DNA of 64,000 bases from CAZUDO01 sp964618895 (GTDB taxonomy: Bacteria; Desulfobacterota; Binatia; DP-6): NCBI GenBank assembly GCA_964618895.1, contig CAZUDO010000097.1, positions 1 to 64,000 on the forward strand. Direction: 5' to 3'. The position numbers and the translations under genes were made by a program. Position 1 is the stretch's first letter; each line of letters opens with the position of its first letter. This document shows, piece after piece, positions 51,662-60,527 of this stretch. Below the pieces are notes generated by a model. It had not been told where the DNA came from and did not search any database. It saw nothing but the letters and a program-made list of their open reading frames with translations.

Positions 51662-52370
51662 TGTCGCCCTTCGTCCCGTGCGGTCCCTGGTAGCCGCGCA
51701 GCACCTGCTGCACCAGCCGGCGCACCAGCTTCTGTTGTGACGGGATGTTGCCGGTGGCATCGACGACTTGCAGCGTGTACTCCTCGGTCAGGCGATCGTA
51801 GAGGTCGAGCACGCGGCTCTGGAACAGACGAAAGCTCTCGGCCGGATTGGTCGACAGCCCCATGTCCATGCCGGCTTCGTGATACTTGAGCTTGGCGCGG
51901 CCGGCGAGCAGGCGTTCGAGCGATACCTCGATCGGGACGCGGAAGTAGAGCGTGAGGTCCGGGCGCGGCGCGAAGCTGTAGAGCGCCCGCACCCAGGCCG
52001 GGTGGATGCCCCGGGCCACGTCGCGGCCGAAGGCCGTGTAGACGTAGCGATCGGCCAGGACGATCATGCCTGCCTTGAGGGGGGGCACGATCTGGTAGGT
52101 GAGCCGGTCGGCGAAGTCGACCGCGTGCAGCAGGCTGAAGGTCGTGGGCGTCAGCAGGTCCTTCTTCTTGCCGCGCCTCATCGCCCGGCGTACCAGCCGC
52201 GAGGAGTTCCACTCCGTGAACCGGACCTGATACCCGCGTGCCGTGAGCCAGCGCTCGAGTAACAGCAGCTGGGTCGATTTGCCGGAGCCGTCGATGCCCT
52301 CGACCGTGATCAGCCGGCCCGGGTACGGGTGCGGCTGGGTGAGGAGGCTCGGACGCGCACGGGTGACCAT
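51648..52370 (-). CDS. Thymidylate-kinase-like P-loop protein, canonical P-loop
   Basis: 240 residues with P-loop EGIDGSGKSTQ, then the shared LTPTTFSLLHAVDFADRLTYQIV and DRYVYTAFGRDVARGIHPAW (DRY/F motif) and PDLTLYFRVPIEVSLERLLAG. It is a paralogue of the next gene. The ATG overlaps the Ppx/GppA stop by one base. The lid region AGRAKLKYHEAGMDMGL differs from typical dTMP kinases. Two such genes in tandem beside ppx and CHAD suggest a nucleotide or polyphosphate kinase role (inference) rather than housekeeping tmk. Confidence 0.8.
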   Translation of the reverse strand: MVTRARPSLLTQPHPYPGRLITVEGIDGSGKSTQLLLLERWLTARGYQVRFTEWNSSRLVRRAMRRGKKKDLLTPTTFSLLHAVDFADRLTYQIVPPLKAGMIVLADRYVYTAFGRDVARGIHPAWVRALYSFAPRPDLTLYFRVPIEVSLERLLAGRAKLKYHEAGMDMGLSTNPAESFRLFQSRVLDLYDRLTEEYTLQVVDATGNIPSQQKLVRRLVQQVLRGYQGPHGTKGDNGRR

Positions 52371-53941
52371 CAGCGCGCCACCCGGAGGCGCGGCGCCACG
52401 CGGGCACCCGGTCCCCGCGCCCGCACGCGCAGCGTGACCGGGCGTTCGAGCAGGCGGGTCAGGAGATCGAGCCGGCGCTCCGCGGCCCACACCTCCAGCT
52501 CGGGGTTCTCTCCCCGGGCGTCCACGTCGACGCGCACGCGGCCTCGTGCGGTGGTCACGGCGACGCCGCTTATCACCCCGAAGTGCGTACGGTCGAGTCC
52601 ATCGGCGAGGCGCAGCAGGGCGGCGCAGCCCCGGACGACCCGACGCGCCGGCGCGGGCAACGCGCGCACCTCGGGATCACCCGCCTTGGGCACCTGCTTG
52701 CGGTGGCCGCGCGCCACCTGGGCCAGGATCTCGATCTCGACCGCCTCGAATCCGAGCAGATCGGCGTTCCGGATCAGGTACGACGTGTGGCGGTGGTGCC
52801 GGTCGTGGTCGATGACGTGGCCGATGTCGTGCAGGAGGGCCGCGTACTCGAGCAGCTCGCGCGCCGCGGGAGGCAGACGGAGCGCTGGGGCGAGGCCGTC
52901 GAACAGCGCGACGGCCAGCCGCGCCACCTGCTCGCCATGGGGATTCGCCCCGGCAAAGCGTGCCGCCAGCGCCTCGACGCGGCGCCGTCGCGCCGTGACG
53001 GGGTCGAGCGTCAGCCCGCGGCCCAGGCCGGCGAGATCGAGCAGCACCCCCTCGCGCAGTGCCCAGCCGCAGGCGACCAGCTCCCGGGCCCCGGCCTGGC
53101 GCAGCACGACGTCGACGAGCACCGCCGCCGCCGCCATCAGATCCACGCGTTTGGCGTCGATGCCGGGCAGCTCCGCCCGCTGCGCCGCATCGACCGCCAG
53201 AATACGCCGCCGGATACGCGCGATCTCGACGGCGGTCACGCTGGTGCCGTGCAGGCGTCCCATTTCCACGCCCCGGGCCGCACGTGCCATGGCCACCAGC
53301 GTGTTGACCGTGCCCGAGGTCCCGACCACGTCCACCGCGCCCGCATGCCGCGCGTCGTCGAGCAGCGGGCCGATGGTGCGGTCGAGGTGCCGCTCGAGGC
53401 GCCGCACCTGCCCCGCCCGTGGCGGATCCGCGGGCAGGAAGCGTTCGGAGAGGCGGGCGACGCCGAGCGGCAGGCTGCGCAGCCAGAGCGGGCGGCCGTC
53501 CTGCACCAGCCCCAGCTCGACGCTGCCCCCTCCCACGTCGAGCAGGAGGTGCGGGCCGCCGGCGAGGCCGAGCGCATGGCGGGCGGCACGGAAGATCAGA
53601 CGCGCCTCCTCGAGACCGGAGATGACGCGCACGGCGAGGCCCGTCTCGCGGCGCAACCGGCGCACGAAGGCCGCCCCGTTGCGCGCCTCCCGCACCGCGC
53701 TGGTGGCCACCGCGCGCATCCGTTCGACGCGCCGCGCGCGCGCCAGGCGTGCGAAGGTGGTGACCGCCCGCACGCCGAGGTCCATCGCCGCGGCATCCAG
53801 GCGTCCGGTGGTGAAGGTCCGCCGGCCGAGGCGTACCATCTCCTTCACCCGGTCGATCACCTCGAGACGGCCGTCGGGGCCGACATCGGCGATCACCATG
53901 TGCACCGAGTTGGACCCCACATCGATGGCCGCCAGCCGCAT
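52370..53941 (-). CDS. ppx: Ppx/GppA exopolyphosphatase family protein with HD domain
   Basis: 523 residues. The actin-like ATPase-fold part starts MRLAAIDVGSNSVHMVIADV and has LLDVGGGSVELGLV. An HD domain follows from about residue 320 with YAALLHDIGHVIDHDRHHRHT. The family hydrolyses polyphosphate or pppGpp. The C-terminal part (from VRVDVDARGENPELEVWAAERRL) is a short beta unit. It is the first gene of the operon with the two kinase-like genes, CHAD and SixA, reading away from the pst operon. Confidence 0.87.
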   Translation of the reverse strand: MRLAAIDVGSNSVHMVIADVGPDGRLEVIDRVKEMVRLGRRTFTTGRLDAAAMDLGVRAVTTFARLARARRVERMRAVATSAVREARNGAAFVRRLRRETGLAVRVISGLEEARLIFRAARHALGLAGGPHLLLDVGGGSVELGLVQDGRPLWLRSLPLGVARLSERFLPADPPRAGQVRRLERHLDRTIGPLLDDARHAGAVDVVGTSGTVNTLVAMARAARGVEMGRLHGTSVTAVEIARIRRRILAVDAAQRAELPGIDAKRVDLMAAAAVLVDVVLRQAGARELVACGWALREGVLLDLAGLGRGLTLDPVTARRRRVEALAARFAGANPHGEQVARLAVALFDGLAPALRLPPAARELLEYAALLHDIGHVIDHDRHHRHTSYLIRNADLLGFEAVEIEILAQVARGHRKQVPKAGDPEVRALPAPARRVVRGCAALLRLADGLDRTHFGVISGVAVTTARGRVRVDVDARGENPELEVWAAERRLDLLTRLLERPVTLRVRARGPGARVAPRLRVAR

Positions 53942-54030
53942 CGGGCCACTGTACCGGGCCGTGGCACACGTGTCATGCCGGACAGCACCTGCCGTGCCAT
54001 CGGCCGGCCCGCAACCGTCCCCGGCCCCTC

Positions 54031-54068
54031 TTCATCGTCCGTTAACAATCCTGTAACCGTAGGTGTTC
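54031..54068 (+). promoter_or_regulatory. PhoB box array upstream of pstS
   Basis: Half-sites TTCAT (54031), TTAAC (54042), GTAAC (54053) and TGTTC (54064) are at exact 11-bp steps. The array ends 64 bp before pstS and is AT-richer than its surroundings. It resembles the arrays at tonB, phoB and pit. The -10 is not clear. Confidence 0.6.
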
Positions 54069-54132
54069 ATGGCCCCGTTGTGAGACCGGGGCACCGTCCG
54101 TACAACGGAGTGCAGGAGAGAAGGAGAACCGC

Positions 54133-55155
54133 ATGACGAGAGGAACACTGTGGCTGGGCGTGATGGCGGGGATGGCGCTCGTGGCGGGCGCCCGGGCGGC
54201 AACGCTGGTGAACGGCGCCGGCGCGACCTTCCCCTATCCGATCTACTCGAAGTGGTTTGACCAGTACGGCAAGCTCAATCCCGATATCCGCATCAACTAC
54301 CAGTCGATCGGGAGCGGCGGCGGCATCCGCCAGGTTACCGAAGGCACGATCGACTTCGGTGCCACCGACGGACCGATGAGCGACGAGCAGTTGGCGGCCG
54401 CCAAGACCCCGATCCTGCACTTCCCGACCGTCCTCGGCGCGGTCGTCCCGACCTATAACCTGGCCAGCGTCGACACCGTGCGCTTCACCCCTGAGGCCCT
54501 CGCCGGCATTTTCCTCGGCACGATCACACAATGGAACGACCCGGCGATCGCGAAAGAGAACCCGGGAGTGCAGCTCCCCGCCGCCGCCATCGTTCCCGTG
54601 CACCGCTCGGATGGCAGCGGCACCACCTACGTCTTCACCGACTACCTGGCCAAGGTGAGCCCCGAGTGGCAGAAGAAGGTCGGCCGCGGTACTTCTGTGG
54701 CCTGGCCGGTGGGCCTCGGCGGCAAGGGCAACGAGGGCGTGACCGGCCTCGTCAAGATGACCCCCAATACCCTCGGGTACGTCGAGCTGGTGTACGCCCT
54801 GCAGACCAAACTGCCCTACGCCGCCGTCCGCAACCGCGCCGGGAATTTCGTGCAGGCAAACCTCGACAGCGTGACCGCGGCGGCCGCCGCGGCGTCGGCC
54901 AACATGCCGGCGGATTTCCGGGTGTCGATCACCGACCCCGCCGGCCCGGACGCCTACCCGATCGCGAGCTTCACCTGGCTGCTCATTCCGAGTCGTATCG
55001 CCGATCCCGCCAAGGGCGCGGCCATCAAGAAATTCCTCGAGTGGATGCTGGTTGACGGCCAGAAGGTCGCCCCGGAGCTCGGCTATGCGCCGCTGCCGGC
55101 GCCGGTCGTCTCGCGTGAGCAGCAGGCCCTCGGCAGTATCCAGATCGGAGGGTAA
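54133..55155 (+). CDS. pstS: Phosphate-binding protein PstS
   Basis: 340 residues with a signal peptide (residues 1-22, MAGMALVAGARAA). It shows the PstS motifs NGAGATFPYPIYSKWF, INYQSIGSGGGIRQ, FGATDGPMS and PVHRSDGSGTTYVFTDYL, whose Thr, Ser, Arg and Asp residues bind phosphate. It is the periplasmic part of the high-affinity phosphate importer. The ATG has an AGAAGGAG ribosome site. It leads pstSCAB-phoU and follows a PhoB-type array. Confidence 0.95.
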   Translation: MTRGTLWLGVMAGMALVAGARAATLVNGAGATFPYPIYSKWFDQYGKLNPDIRINYQSIGSGGGIRQVTEGTIDFGATDGPMSDEQLAAAKTPILHFPTVLGAVVPTYNLASVDTVRFTPEALAGIFLGTITQWNDPAIAKENPGVQLPAAAIVPVHRSDGSGTTYVFTDYLAKVSPEWQKKVGRGTSVAWPVGLGGKGNEGVTGLVKMTPNTLGYVELVYALQTKLPYAAVRNRAGNFVQANLDSVTAAAAAASANMPADFRVSITDPAGPDAYPIASFTWLLIPSRIADPAKGAAIKKFLEWMLVDGQKVAPELGYAPLPAPVVSREQQALGSIQIGG

Positions 55156-55183
55156 CTCTACGGACCAGGTTCGTCCCACCCCT

Positions 55184-56218
55184 ATGGCCTCCGTGGCCAC
55201 CGGCCGGCTCCGCCTCCCTCCGGTCGTCCCCGCGCGGCCCGTCCCCCGCCCGACGGTCGCCCCGCGGCCTGTGCAACGCGCCACCACCACGTCCGACGCG
55301 CCCCGGCGCGGACGCTTGGCCGACCCTGCGTTCCGCATCACGGCCCTCGTGTTCGCGCTCTCGGTGCTCGCCATCGCCGTCACCATCGCGACCATCCTGT
55401 TCATCAAGGCCCGGCCGGCGATGGCAGCCTTCGGCTGGGACTTTCTCTGGCGCTCGATCTGGGACCCGGTCAGGCTGGAGTTCGGCGCCCTCCCCTTCAT
55501 CTACGGCACGCTCGCCACCACGGCCATCGCGCTCGTGCTCGCCGTCCCGGTGGGTCTCGGCGCCGCCGTGTGCCTGTCCGAGTTGCTCCCCCGGCGGCTG
55601 GCCGACCCGCTCACCTTCCTGATCGAGCTGCTGGTCGCGGTCCCGAGCGTGGTCTACGGCCTGGTCGGAATCTTCGTGCTCGTCCCGGCCATGCGCACCA
55701 TCGGCGGCACGGTTGCCGACGTGCTCGGGTTCATCCCGCTCTTCAAAGGGCCGGTCTACGGGATCGGGCTCTTCACCGCCAGCGTCCTGCTGGCGGTCAT
55801 GATCGTCCCCTACATCATCGCCGTCTCGCGCGAGGTCCTGCTGGCCGTGCCACGGACACAGCGGGAAGGGGCGCTGGCCCTCGGGGCCACCCGCTGGGAG
55901 ACCATCCGGCACGTGGTCGTACCCTACGCGCGCACCGGCATCTTCGGCTCGGTCTTCCTGGCCCTGGGCCGCGCGCTCGGCGAGACGCTCGCGGTCACCA
56001 TGGTGATCGGCAACCGACCCGAGATCAGCGCTTCGCTGTTCGCGCCCGCCTACACCATGGCCGCCGTGCTCGCCAACGAGTTCACGGAGGCCACCTCGGA
56101 CCTGTACCTGTCGGCGCTGGTCGAGATCGGCCTCGTCCTGTTCGGCATCACGCTCATCGTGAACGGCATCGCGCGCCTGCTCATCATGCGCGTCCGTTCG
56201 GAGGTCGCACGGGCATGA
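55184..56218 (+). CDS. pstC: Phosphate ABC transporter permease PstC
   Basis: 344 residues from the ATG 29 bp after pstS. A Pro/Arg-rich cytoplasmic N-terminus (about 45 residues) precedes six membrane segments. The coupling loop REGALALGATRWETIRHVVVP and the GRALGETLAVTMVIG segment identify PstC. It forms the channel with PstA. It overlaps pstA by 4 bp (ATGA). Confidence 0.94.
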   Translation: MASVATGRLRLPPVVPARPVPRPTVAPRPVQRATTTSDAPRRGRLADPAFRITALVFALSVLAIAVTIATILFIKARPAMAAFGWDFLWRSIWDPVRLEFGALPFIYGTLATTAIALVLAVPVGLGAAVCLSELLPRRLADPLTFLIELLVAVPSVVYGLVGIFVLVPAMRTIGGTVADVLGFIPLFKGPVYGIGLFTASVLLAVMIVPYIIAVSREVLLAVPRTQREGALALGATRWETIRHVVVPYARTGIFGSVFLALGRALGETLAVTMVIGNRPEISASLFAPAYTMAAVLANEFTEATSDLYLSALVEIGLVLFGITLIVNGIARLLIMRVRSEVARA

Positions 56219-57066
56219 ACGGCTCGTATCGCCGGCGCCGTATCGTCGAGTGCCTGATGTTCGTCGCCACTGGCCTGGCCACGGCATCGGCACTGTCCGT
56301 CCTCCTCTTCCTGCTCGGCTTCCTCGCCTGGCAGGGCGCCAGCTCGCTCTCCTGGGACTTCTTCACCAAGCTCCCCGCCCCGGTGGGCGAGTCCGGCGGC
56401 GGCATGGCCAACGCCATCGTGGGCAGCGGCAAACTCCTCTTCGCTGCGGCGCTGGTCGGCATCCCGGTCGGCTTTCTGGGCGGCGTGTACCTCTCCGAGT
56501 ACGGGCGCGGGTGGATCGCCTTCGCCGTCCGCTACGCCGCCGACGTACTGAACGGCGTGCCATCGATCGTGATCGGTATCGTCGTCTACGCCCTCCTGGT
56601 GTTGCCCTTCGGGCACTTCTCGACCCTGGCCGGCGGCGCCGCCCTCGGCATCATGATGATCCCGGTGGCCCTCCGCACCACCGAGGAGTTTCTCCGCTTG
56701 GTCCCGGACTCCCTGCGCGAGGGTGCGCTGGCACTCGGCGCCCCCAAGTGGGTGGTGGTCACTCGGGTGGTCATCCCGGCCGCCAGCCGCGGCATCGTGA
56801 CCGGGCTCCTCCTGTCGCTCGCGCGGGTCGCGGGCGAGACCGCCCCGCTCCTCTTCACCGCCCTCAACAACCGCTACTGGAGCAACGGCTGGAACGAGCC
56901 CACCGCCTCGCTTCCCGTCATGATCTTCACCTACGCCATCTCGCCCTACGAAGACTGGCACCGGCAGGCGTGGGCGGCCGGCCTGGTCCTGCTGACCCTG
57001 GTCCTCGGTGCCAACATCATCGCCCGCCTAGTGATGCGTCGCGGCGCCGCCGCGTCCGCCGCCTAG
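56215..57066 (+). CDS. pstA: Phosphate ABC transporter permease PstA
   Basis: 283 residues with six membrane segments. Family motifs are GGVYLSEYGRG, DVLNGVPSIVIGIVVYALLV, REGALALGAPKWVVVTRVVIP (coupling loop) and ARVAGETAPLLFTALNNRYW. It pairs with PstC. The start overlaps the pstC stop by 4 bp, so translation is coupled. Confidence 0.94.
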   Translation: MNGSYRRRRIVECLMFVATGLATASALSVLLFLLGFLAWQGASSLSWDFFTKLPAPVGESGGGMANAIVGSGKLLFAAALVGIPVGFLGGVYLSEYGRGWIAFAVRYAADVLNGVPSIVIGIVVYALLVLPFGHFSTLAGGAALGIMMIPVALRTTEEFLRLVPDSLREGALALGAPKWVVVTRVVIPAASRGIVTGLLLSLARVAGETAPLLFTALNNRYWSNGWNEPTASLPVMIFTYAISPYEDWHRQAWAAGLVLLTLVLGANIIARLVMRRGAAASAA

Positions 57067-57098
57067 CCCGCCCTCCCCGAATGGAGACCGATCCCGCC

Positions 57099-57887
57099 AT
57101 GAGCTCCCCCGCCCTCGCCCTCGATCCCACCGCCCCCATCAAGATCACCACCCGAGACCTCACCGTCCGCTACGGCGAGAAGATCGGCCTCGACGCCGTC
57201 TCGATGGAGATTCCCGAACGCCGGGTGACCGCCCTCATCGGCCCCTCGGGGTGCGGCAAGTCGACGTTCCTCCGCTGCCTGAACCGGATGAACGACTACG
57301 TGCCCGACGCCCGGGTCGAGGGACAGGTGGTCATCGACGGCACCGACATCTACGGCGCACGCGTCGATCCCGTGGCGCTCCGGCGACGGGTCGGCATGGT
57401 ATTCCAGAAGTCCAACCCGTTCCCCAAGTCGATCTTCGACAACGTTGCCTTCGGGCCGCGCGTTCACGGGCTGAAGGACCCGGTCGGCCTGCGCGAGGTG
57501 GTGGAGCGGAGCCTCTGGCAGGCAGCGCTGTGGGAGGAGGTGAAGGACCGGCTGGACGAGTCGGCGCTCAGCCTTTCCGGCGGGCAGCAGCAGCGCCTCT
57601 GCATCGCCCGGGCGCTCGCGGTCGACCCCGAAGTCCTGCTCATGGACGAGCCCGCGTCGGCCCTCGACCCGATCGCCACCGCCAAGATCGAGGAGTTGAT
57701 TCACGAGCTGCGCGAGCGCTACACCATCGTCATCGTGACCCACAACATGCAGCAAGCGGCGCGTGTGTCCGACCTCACGGCCTACTTCTACATGGGCCGC
57801 CTGATCGAGTTCGGCGCCACCGAGCAGCTGTTCACGACGCCGGCCCGTCAGGAGACCGAAGACTACATCACCGGGCGGTTCGGCTGA
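57099..57887 (+). CDS. pstB: Phosphate ABC transporter ATP-binding protein PstB
   Basis: 262 residues with Walker A GPSGCGKSTFLR, Q-loop MVFQKSNPFPKSI, signature LSLSGGQQQRLCIARAL, Walker B VLLMDEPASALDP and switch His in VTHNMQQAARVSD. These are the PstB signature residues, including the family-specific RCLNRMND. It hydrolyses ATP for phosphate uptake. An in-frame ATG at 57081 is possible; the one used has GGAG 12 nt upstream. Its stop overlaps the phoU start by one base. Confidence 0.95.
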   Translation: MSSPALALDPTAPIKITTRDLTVRYGEKIGLDAVSMEIPERRVTALIGPSGCGKSTFLRCLNRMNDYVPDARVEGQVVIDGTDIYGARVDPVALRRRVGMVFQKSNPFPKSIFDNVAFGPRVHGLKDPVGLREVVERSLWQAALWEEVKDRLDESALSLSGGQQQRLCIARALAVDPEVLLMDEPASALDPIATAKIEELIHELRERYTIVIVTHNMQQAARVSDLTAYFYMGRLIEFGATEQLFTTPARQETEDYITGRFG

Positions 57888-58570
57888 TGCCGCTGCACAC
57901 CGACCGCACCTACGAGACCCAGCTCGCCAAGCTCCGGACCTTCGTCCTGGAGATGGGGGGGCTGGTCGAACAACAGGTTGCCCAGGCCATCCGTGCGCTG
58001 GTCACGGCCGACCAGCCGCTGGCGCGCGCGACCATCGCCCGCGACCATACGGTGAACCGCCTCGACGTGGAGGTCGACGACCTCTGCTTGAAGCTGCTCG
58101 CCCTGCACCAGCCGGCCGCACGCGACCTGCGTCTCATCACCACGGCCCTCAAGATCACCACCGACCTCGAGCGCCTGGGCGACCTGGCGACGAACATCGC
58201 CGAGCGCGCCATCGAGCTTGCGACCGAGCCGCCGCTCAAGCCCTACATCGACCTGCCACGCATGGCCGACCTCGCACGCGACATGCTGCACAAGAGCCTG
58301 GACGCGTTCGTCCGTGAAGACGTGCACCTGGCCCTGTCCGTGTGCGCCGCGGACGACACCATCGACGACCTGCATCAGCAGCTCTTCCGGGAGCTGCTGT
58401 CCTTCATGGTCGAGACCCCGAGCACCATCAGCCGGGCGATGCGGCTCCTGTTCGTCTCCAAGGCGCTCGAGCGGGTGGGTGATCACGCCACGAACATCGC
58501 CGAGATGGTGATCTTCATGGTCAAGGGCCGCTCGATCCGGCACCTGGACACGGTGCCGCGCGATCTGTAG
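57887..58570 (+). CDS. phoU: Phosphate signalling protein PhoU
   Basis: 227 residues, all helical, with the two PhoU repeats: VNRLDVEVDDLCLKLLALHQPAARDLRLI split by ITTDLERLGDLATNIAERA, and later VSKALERVGDHATNIAEMVIFMVKG. The E/D-x3-D metal-binding motifs are intact. PhoU links the PstSCAB transporter to the PhoR kinase and turns off the response when phosphate is plentiful. It ends the pst operon; phoBR lie about 3 kb further on. Confidence 0.94.
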   Translation: MPLHTDRTYETQLAKLRTFVLEMGGLVEQQVAQAIRALVTADQPLARATIARDHTVNRLDVEVDDLCLKLLALHQPAARDLRLITTALKITTDLERLGDLATNIAERAIELATEPPLKPYIDLPRMADLARDMLHKSLDAFVREDVHLALSVCAADDTIDDLHQQLFRELLSFMVETPSTISRAMRLLFVSKALERVGDHATNIAEMVIFMVKGRSIRHLDTVPRDL

Positions 58571-58579
58571 GCCGGCGCG

Positions 58580-58765
58580 TCAGGCCGCGGCCCGGCGTAC
58601 GCGGCGGCGCGGGGGCAGCTCGAAGCGAGCCCCCTTGAAGTTGCCGCACAGCCGCACGATGCCGGAGTTCACCAGGTGGACGACGGTGGCGATCACCTCG
58701 TCCTCCGTGTGGGCGTACTCCGAAACGGCGGAGACCAGATCCAGCATTGTAATCGTCTGAGTCAT
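58580..58765 (-). CDS. Small conserved hypothetical protein, possibly winged-helix
   Basis: 61 residues from an ATG with a GGAGGGAG ribosome site. The order TMLDLVSAVSEYAHTEDEVI, ATVVHLVNSGIVRLCGNF, ARFELPP resembles a small winged helix: two or three helices and a wing. The C-terminus is Arg-rich. It is convergent with phoU and divergent from tonB, so it might be a local regulator (inference). The strong ribosome site and codon pattern argue that it is real. Confidence 0.65.
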   Translation of the reverse strand: MTQTITMLDLVSAVSEYAHTEDEVIATVVHLVNSGIVRLCGNFKGARFELPPRRRVRRAAA

Positions 58766-58961
58766 CGAAGCTCCCTCCTCGAGGGGGAGACACAGCAACT
58801 CCGGTGCCAGCGGAAGGCTGGCGACTCCCCGCTCCAATCCGGCGCCCATTGCCCTGCAATATGGCCCTGCGGTGCAGAACGGCCATGCACACTGGGAGAC
58901 GCAGCCGGACCCACTGGTTGCCAACGCGGGATAGCACCGCCTCGACACCCTGCAACGATCC

Positions 58962-59015
58962 GTCACGACCATTTCACCGGCGGCTAACCGTCCGGTTGCC
59001 GAACGCCCCGATAAT
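58962..59015 (+). promoter_or_regulatory. PhoB-type promoter of tonB-exbBDD
   Basis: Half-sites GTCAC (58962), TTCAC (58973), CTAAC (58984) and GTTGC (58995) at exact 11-bp steps, a 10-nt gap, then -10 hexamer GATAAT (59010-59015). Transcription would start near 59022, at the tonB ATG itself, so the message may be leaderless; no ribosome site precedes the ATG. Confidence 0.7.
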
Positions 59016-59021
59016 GCCCTC

Positions 59022-59783
59022 ATGGCAGAGAGCGCGCTCACCTTCGGGGCATATGCCGGCGGGGCGGACGGTTCACGGCAGTGGACCGCTTCGCTTCTGA
59101 CCTCGGCCGCCATCTACGCCGGGCTGGCGCTCGCCGCACTGAGCCTCGGCTCGGCCACCACGCAGATCATCAAGAAGCAGACGATCGACGTCACCTTCGT
59201 CGAGAAGGTGATCCAGACCCCGCCACCGGCCCCTGCCCCGGTCGCCGCCCCTGCGCAGGCCCCAGCCGCCGCCGCTCCCGTGGTCCGTCCCAACCAGAAG
59301 ATCCGCAAGTTGGAGCAACCACCTCCGCCCAAGGAGATGGTCGCTCCGAAGACCATGCCGACCGACGCGCCCCGTGAGGCCGACCCGAGCGAGGACAAGG
59401 GCATCGCGGTCCACGGCGAGCCGGGCACCGGGGATGCGGCGGGACTCGAGGGCGGGGCGCAGGGCGGCGTCGTGGGCGGTCAGGTCGGAGGGGCCATGGC
59501 CCTACCGGAAGACGCCACGCCGCCGTTGCCCGCGTCGTCGAACCCGGTGCCCCTCTATCCGCAGGAAGCGCGCGCCGCCGGCAGGACGGGCACCGTCGTC
59601 CTCAAGGTGGTCATCCTGGCCGACGGCACCGTCGCCGACACCCAGGTGATGCGCGGCGACGAACCCTTCGTGAGCGCCGCGCTCTCTGCCGTCCGCACCT
59701 GGCGATACACCCCGGCACGCTACAAGGGACACGCCATCACCGTCTACCGGATCATCCAGATCCCCTTCAAACTCACCGCCTGA
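59022..59783 (+). CDS. tonB: Energy transducer TonB
   Basis: 253 residues: one N-terminal membrane helix (about residues 25-45), a Pro/Ala-rich periplasmic spacer (PPPAPAPVAAPAQAPAAAAP) with a basic PPPPKE stretch, a Gly-rich part and a C-terminal TonB domain (YPQEARAAGRTGTVVLKVVI, SALSAVRTWRYTPARYKGH). It transmits proton-motive energy to outer-membrane receptors. It leads the operon with exbB and two exbD genes and follows a PhoB-type promoter. Confidence 0.92.
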   Translation: MAESALTFGAYAGGADGSRQWTASLLTSAAIYAGLALAALSLGSATTQIIKKQTIDVTFVEKVIQTPPPAPAPVAAPAQAPAAAAPVVRPNQKIRKLEQPPPPKEMVAPKTMPTDAPREADPSEDKGIAVHGEPGTGDAAGLEGGAQGGVVGGQVGGAMALPEDATPPLPASSNPVPLYPQEARAAGRTGTVVLKVVILADGTVADTQVMRGDEPFVSAALSAVRTWRYTPARYKGHAITVYRIIQIPFKLTA

Positions 59784-59813
59784 CGACCGACGAACGAGGA
59801 GAAAGGAACGCGC

Positions 59814-60527
59814 ATGACCTTCAGCCTGAGCGAGATGTGGAACACCATGGGGGTGCCGGCGAAGATCGTCGGTGGGCTGCTGCTGGCAATGGGCCTGGCC
59901 TCCCTGACCGTAGTCATCGAACGCCTGCTCACATTCCGGCGCTCACGCGCCGCCGCCCGCCGCTTCGTCGCCAACGCCGGGGAGGACCTGCGTGCCGGCC
60001 TCCTGGAGACAGTGCTCGCCGAGGCCGCGAAGCACCCGCAGGGTCATCTGCCCCGTCTCGTACAAGCGGGGCTGTCCGTCTATCAGCAAGCCCGCGCCAC
60101 CAATGACGGCGCTGGCCTCACCCCCGCGGAGCGAACCCGCCGCCACCTCGCCCGCCGGCTGGACGATCTGAGCGCCGACCTCCGCCGCGGCATGGCGGTC
60201 CTGGCGTCGGTCGGCTCGGTGGCGCCGTTCGTTGGTCTGCTCGGGACCGTGCTCGGCATCATCTCCGCCTTTCAGGGCATCTCGGCCACTGGATCAGGGG
60301 GCCTCTCGTCAGTCGCGGCCGGCATCAGCGAGGCCTTGATCGAGACCGCCCTCGGGCTCGCGGTGGCGATTCCGGCGGTCCTGGCCTTCAATTACCTCTC
60401 CCAGCAGGTCGAGCACGAGGAGACCGCCCTGGCGAGCGCCGCAGGCGAGCTGGGTGACCTCCTCGAAGGCTGGGGGGACGACGACGCGCGCACCCTGCAG
60501 GACATTCGCCGTGAACGGGTCGCCTGA
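59814..60527 (+). CDS. exbB: ExbB/TolQ-family proton channel protein
   Basis: 237 residues with three membrane segments: MWNTMGVPAKIVGGLLLAMG, then LASVGSVAPFVGLLGTVLGII and ISEALIETALGLAVAIPAVLAFNYL. The latter two hold the proton-channel Thr residues. An AGGAGAAAGGA ribosome site precedes the ATG. ExbB forms a pentamer around ExbD to power TonB. It overlaps the first exbD by 17 bp. Confidence 0.92.
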   Translation: MTFSLSEMWNTMGVPAKIVGGLLLAMGLASLTVVIERLLTFRRSRAAARRFVANAGEDLRAGLLETVLAEAAKHPQGHLPRLVQAGLSVYQQARATNDGAGLTPAERTRRHLARRLDDLSADLRRGMAVLASVGSVAPFVGLLGTVLGIISAFQGISATGSGGLSSVAAGISEALIETALGLAVAIPAVLAFNYLSQQVEHEETALASAAGELGDLLEGWGDDDARTLQDIRRERVA

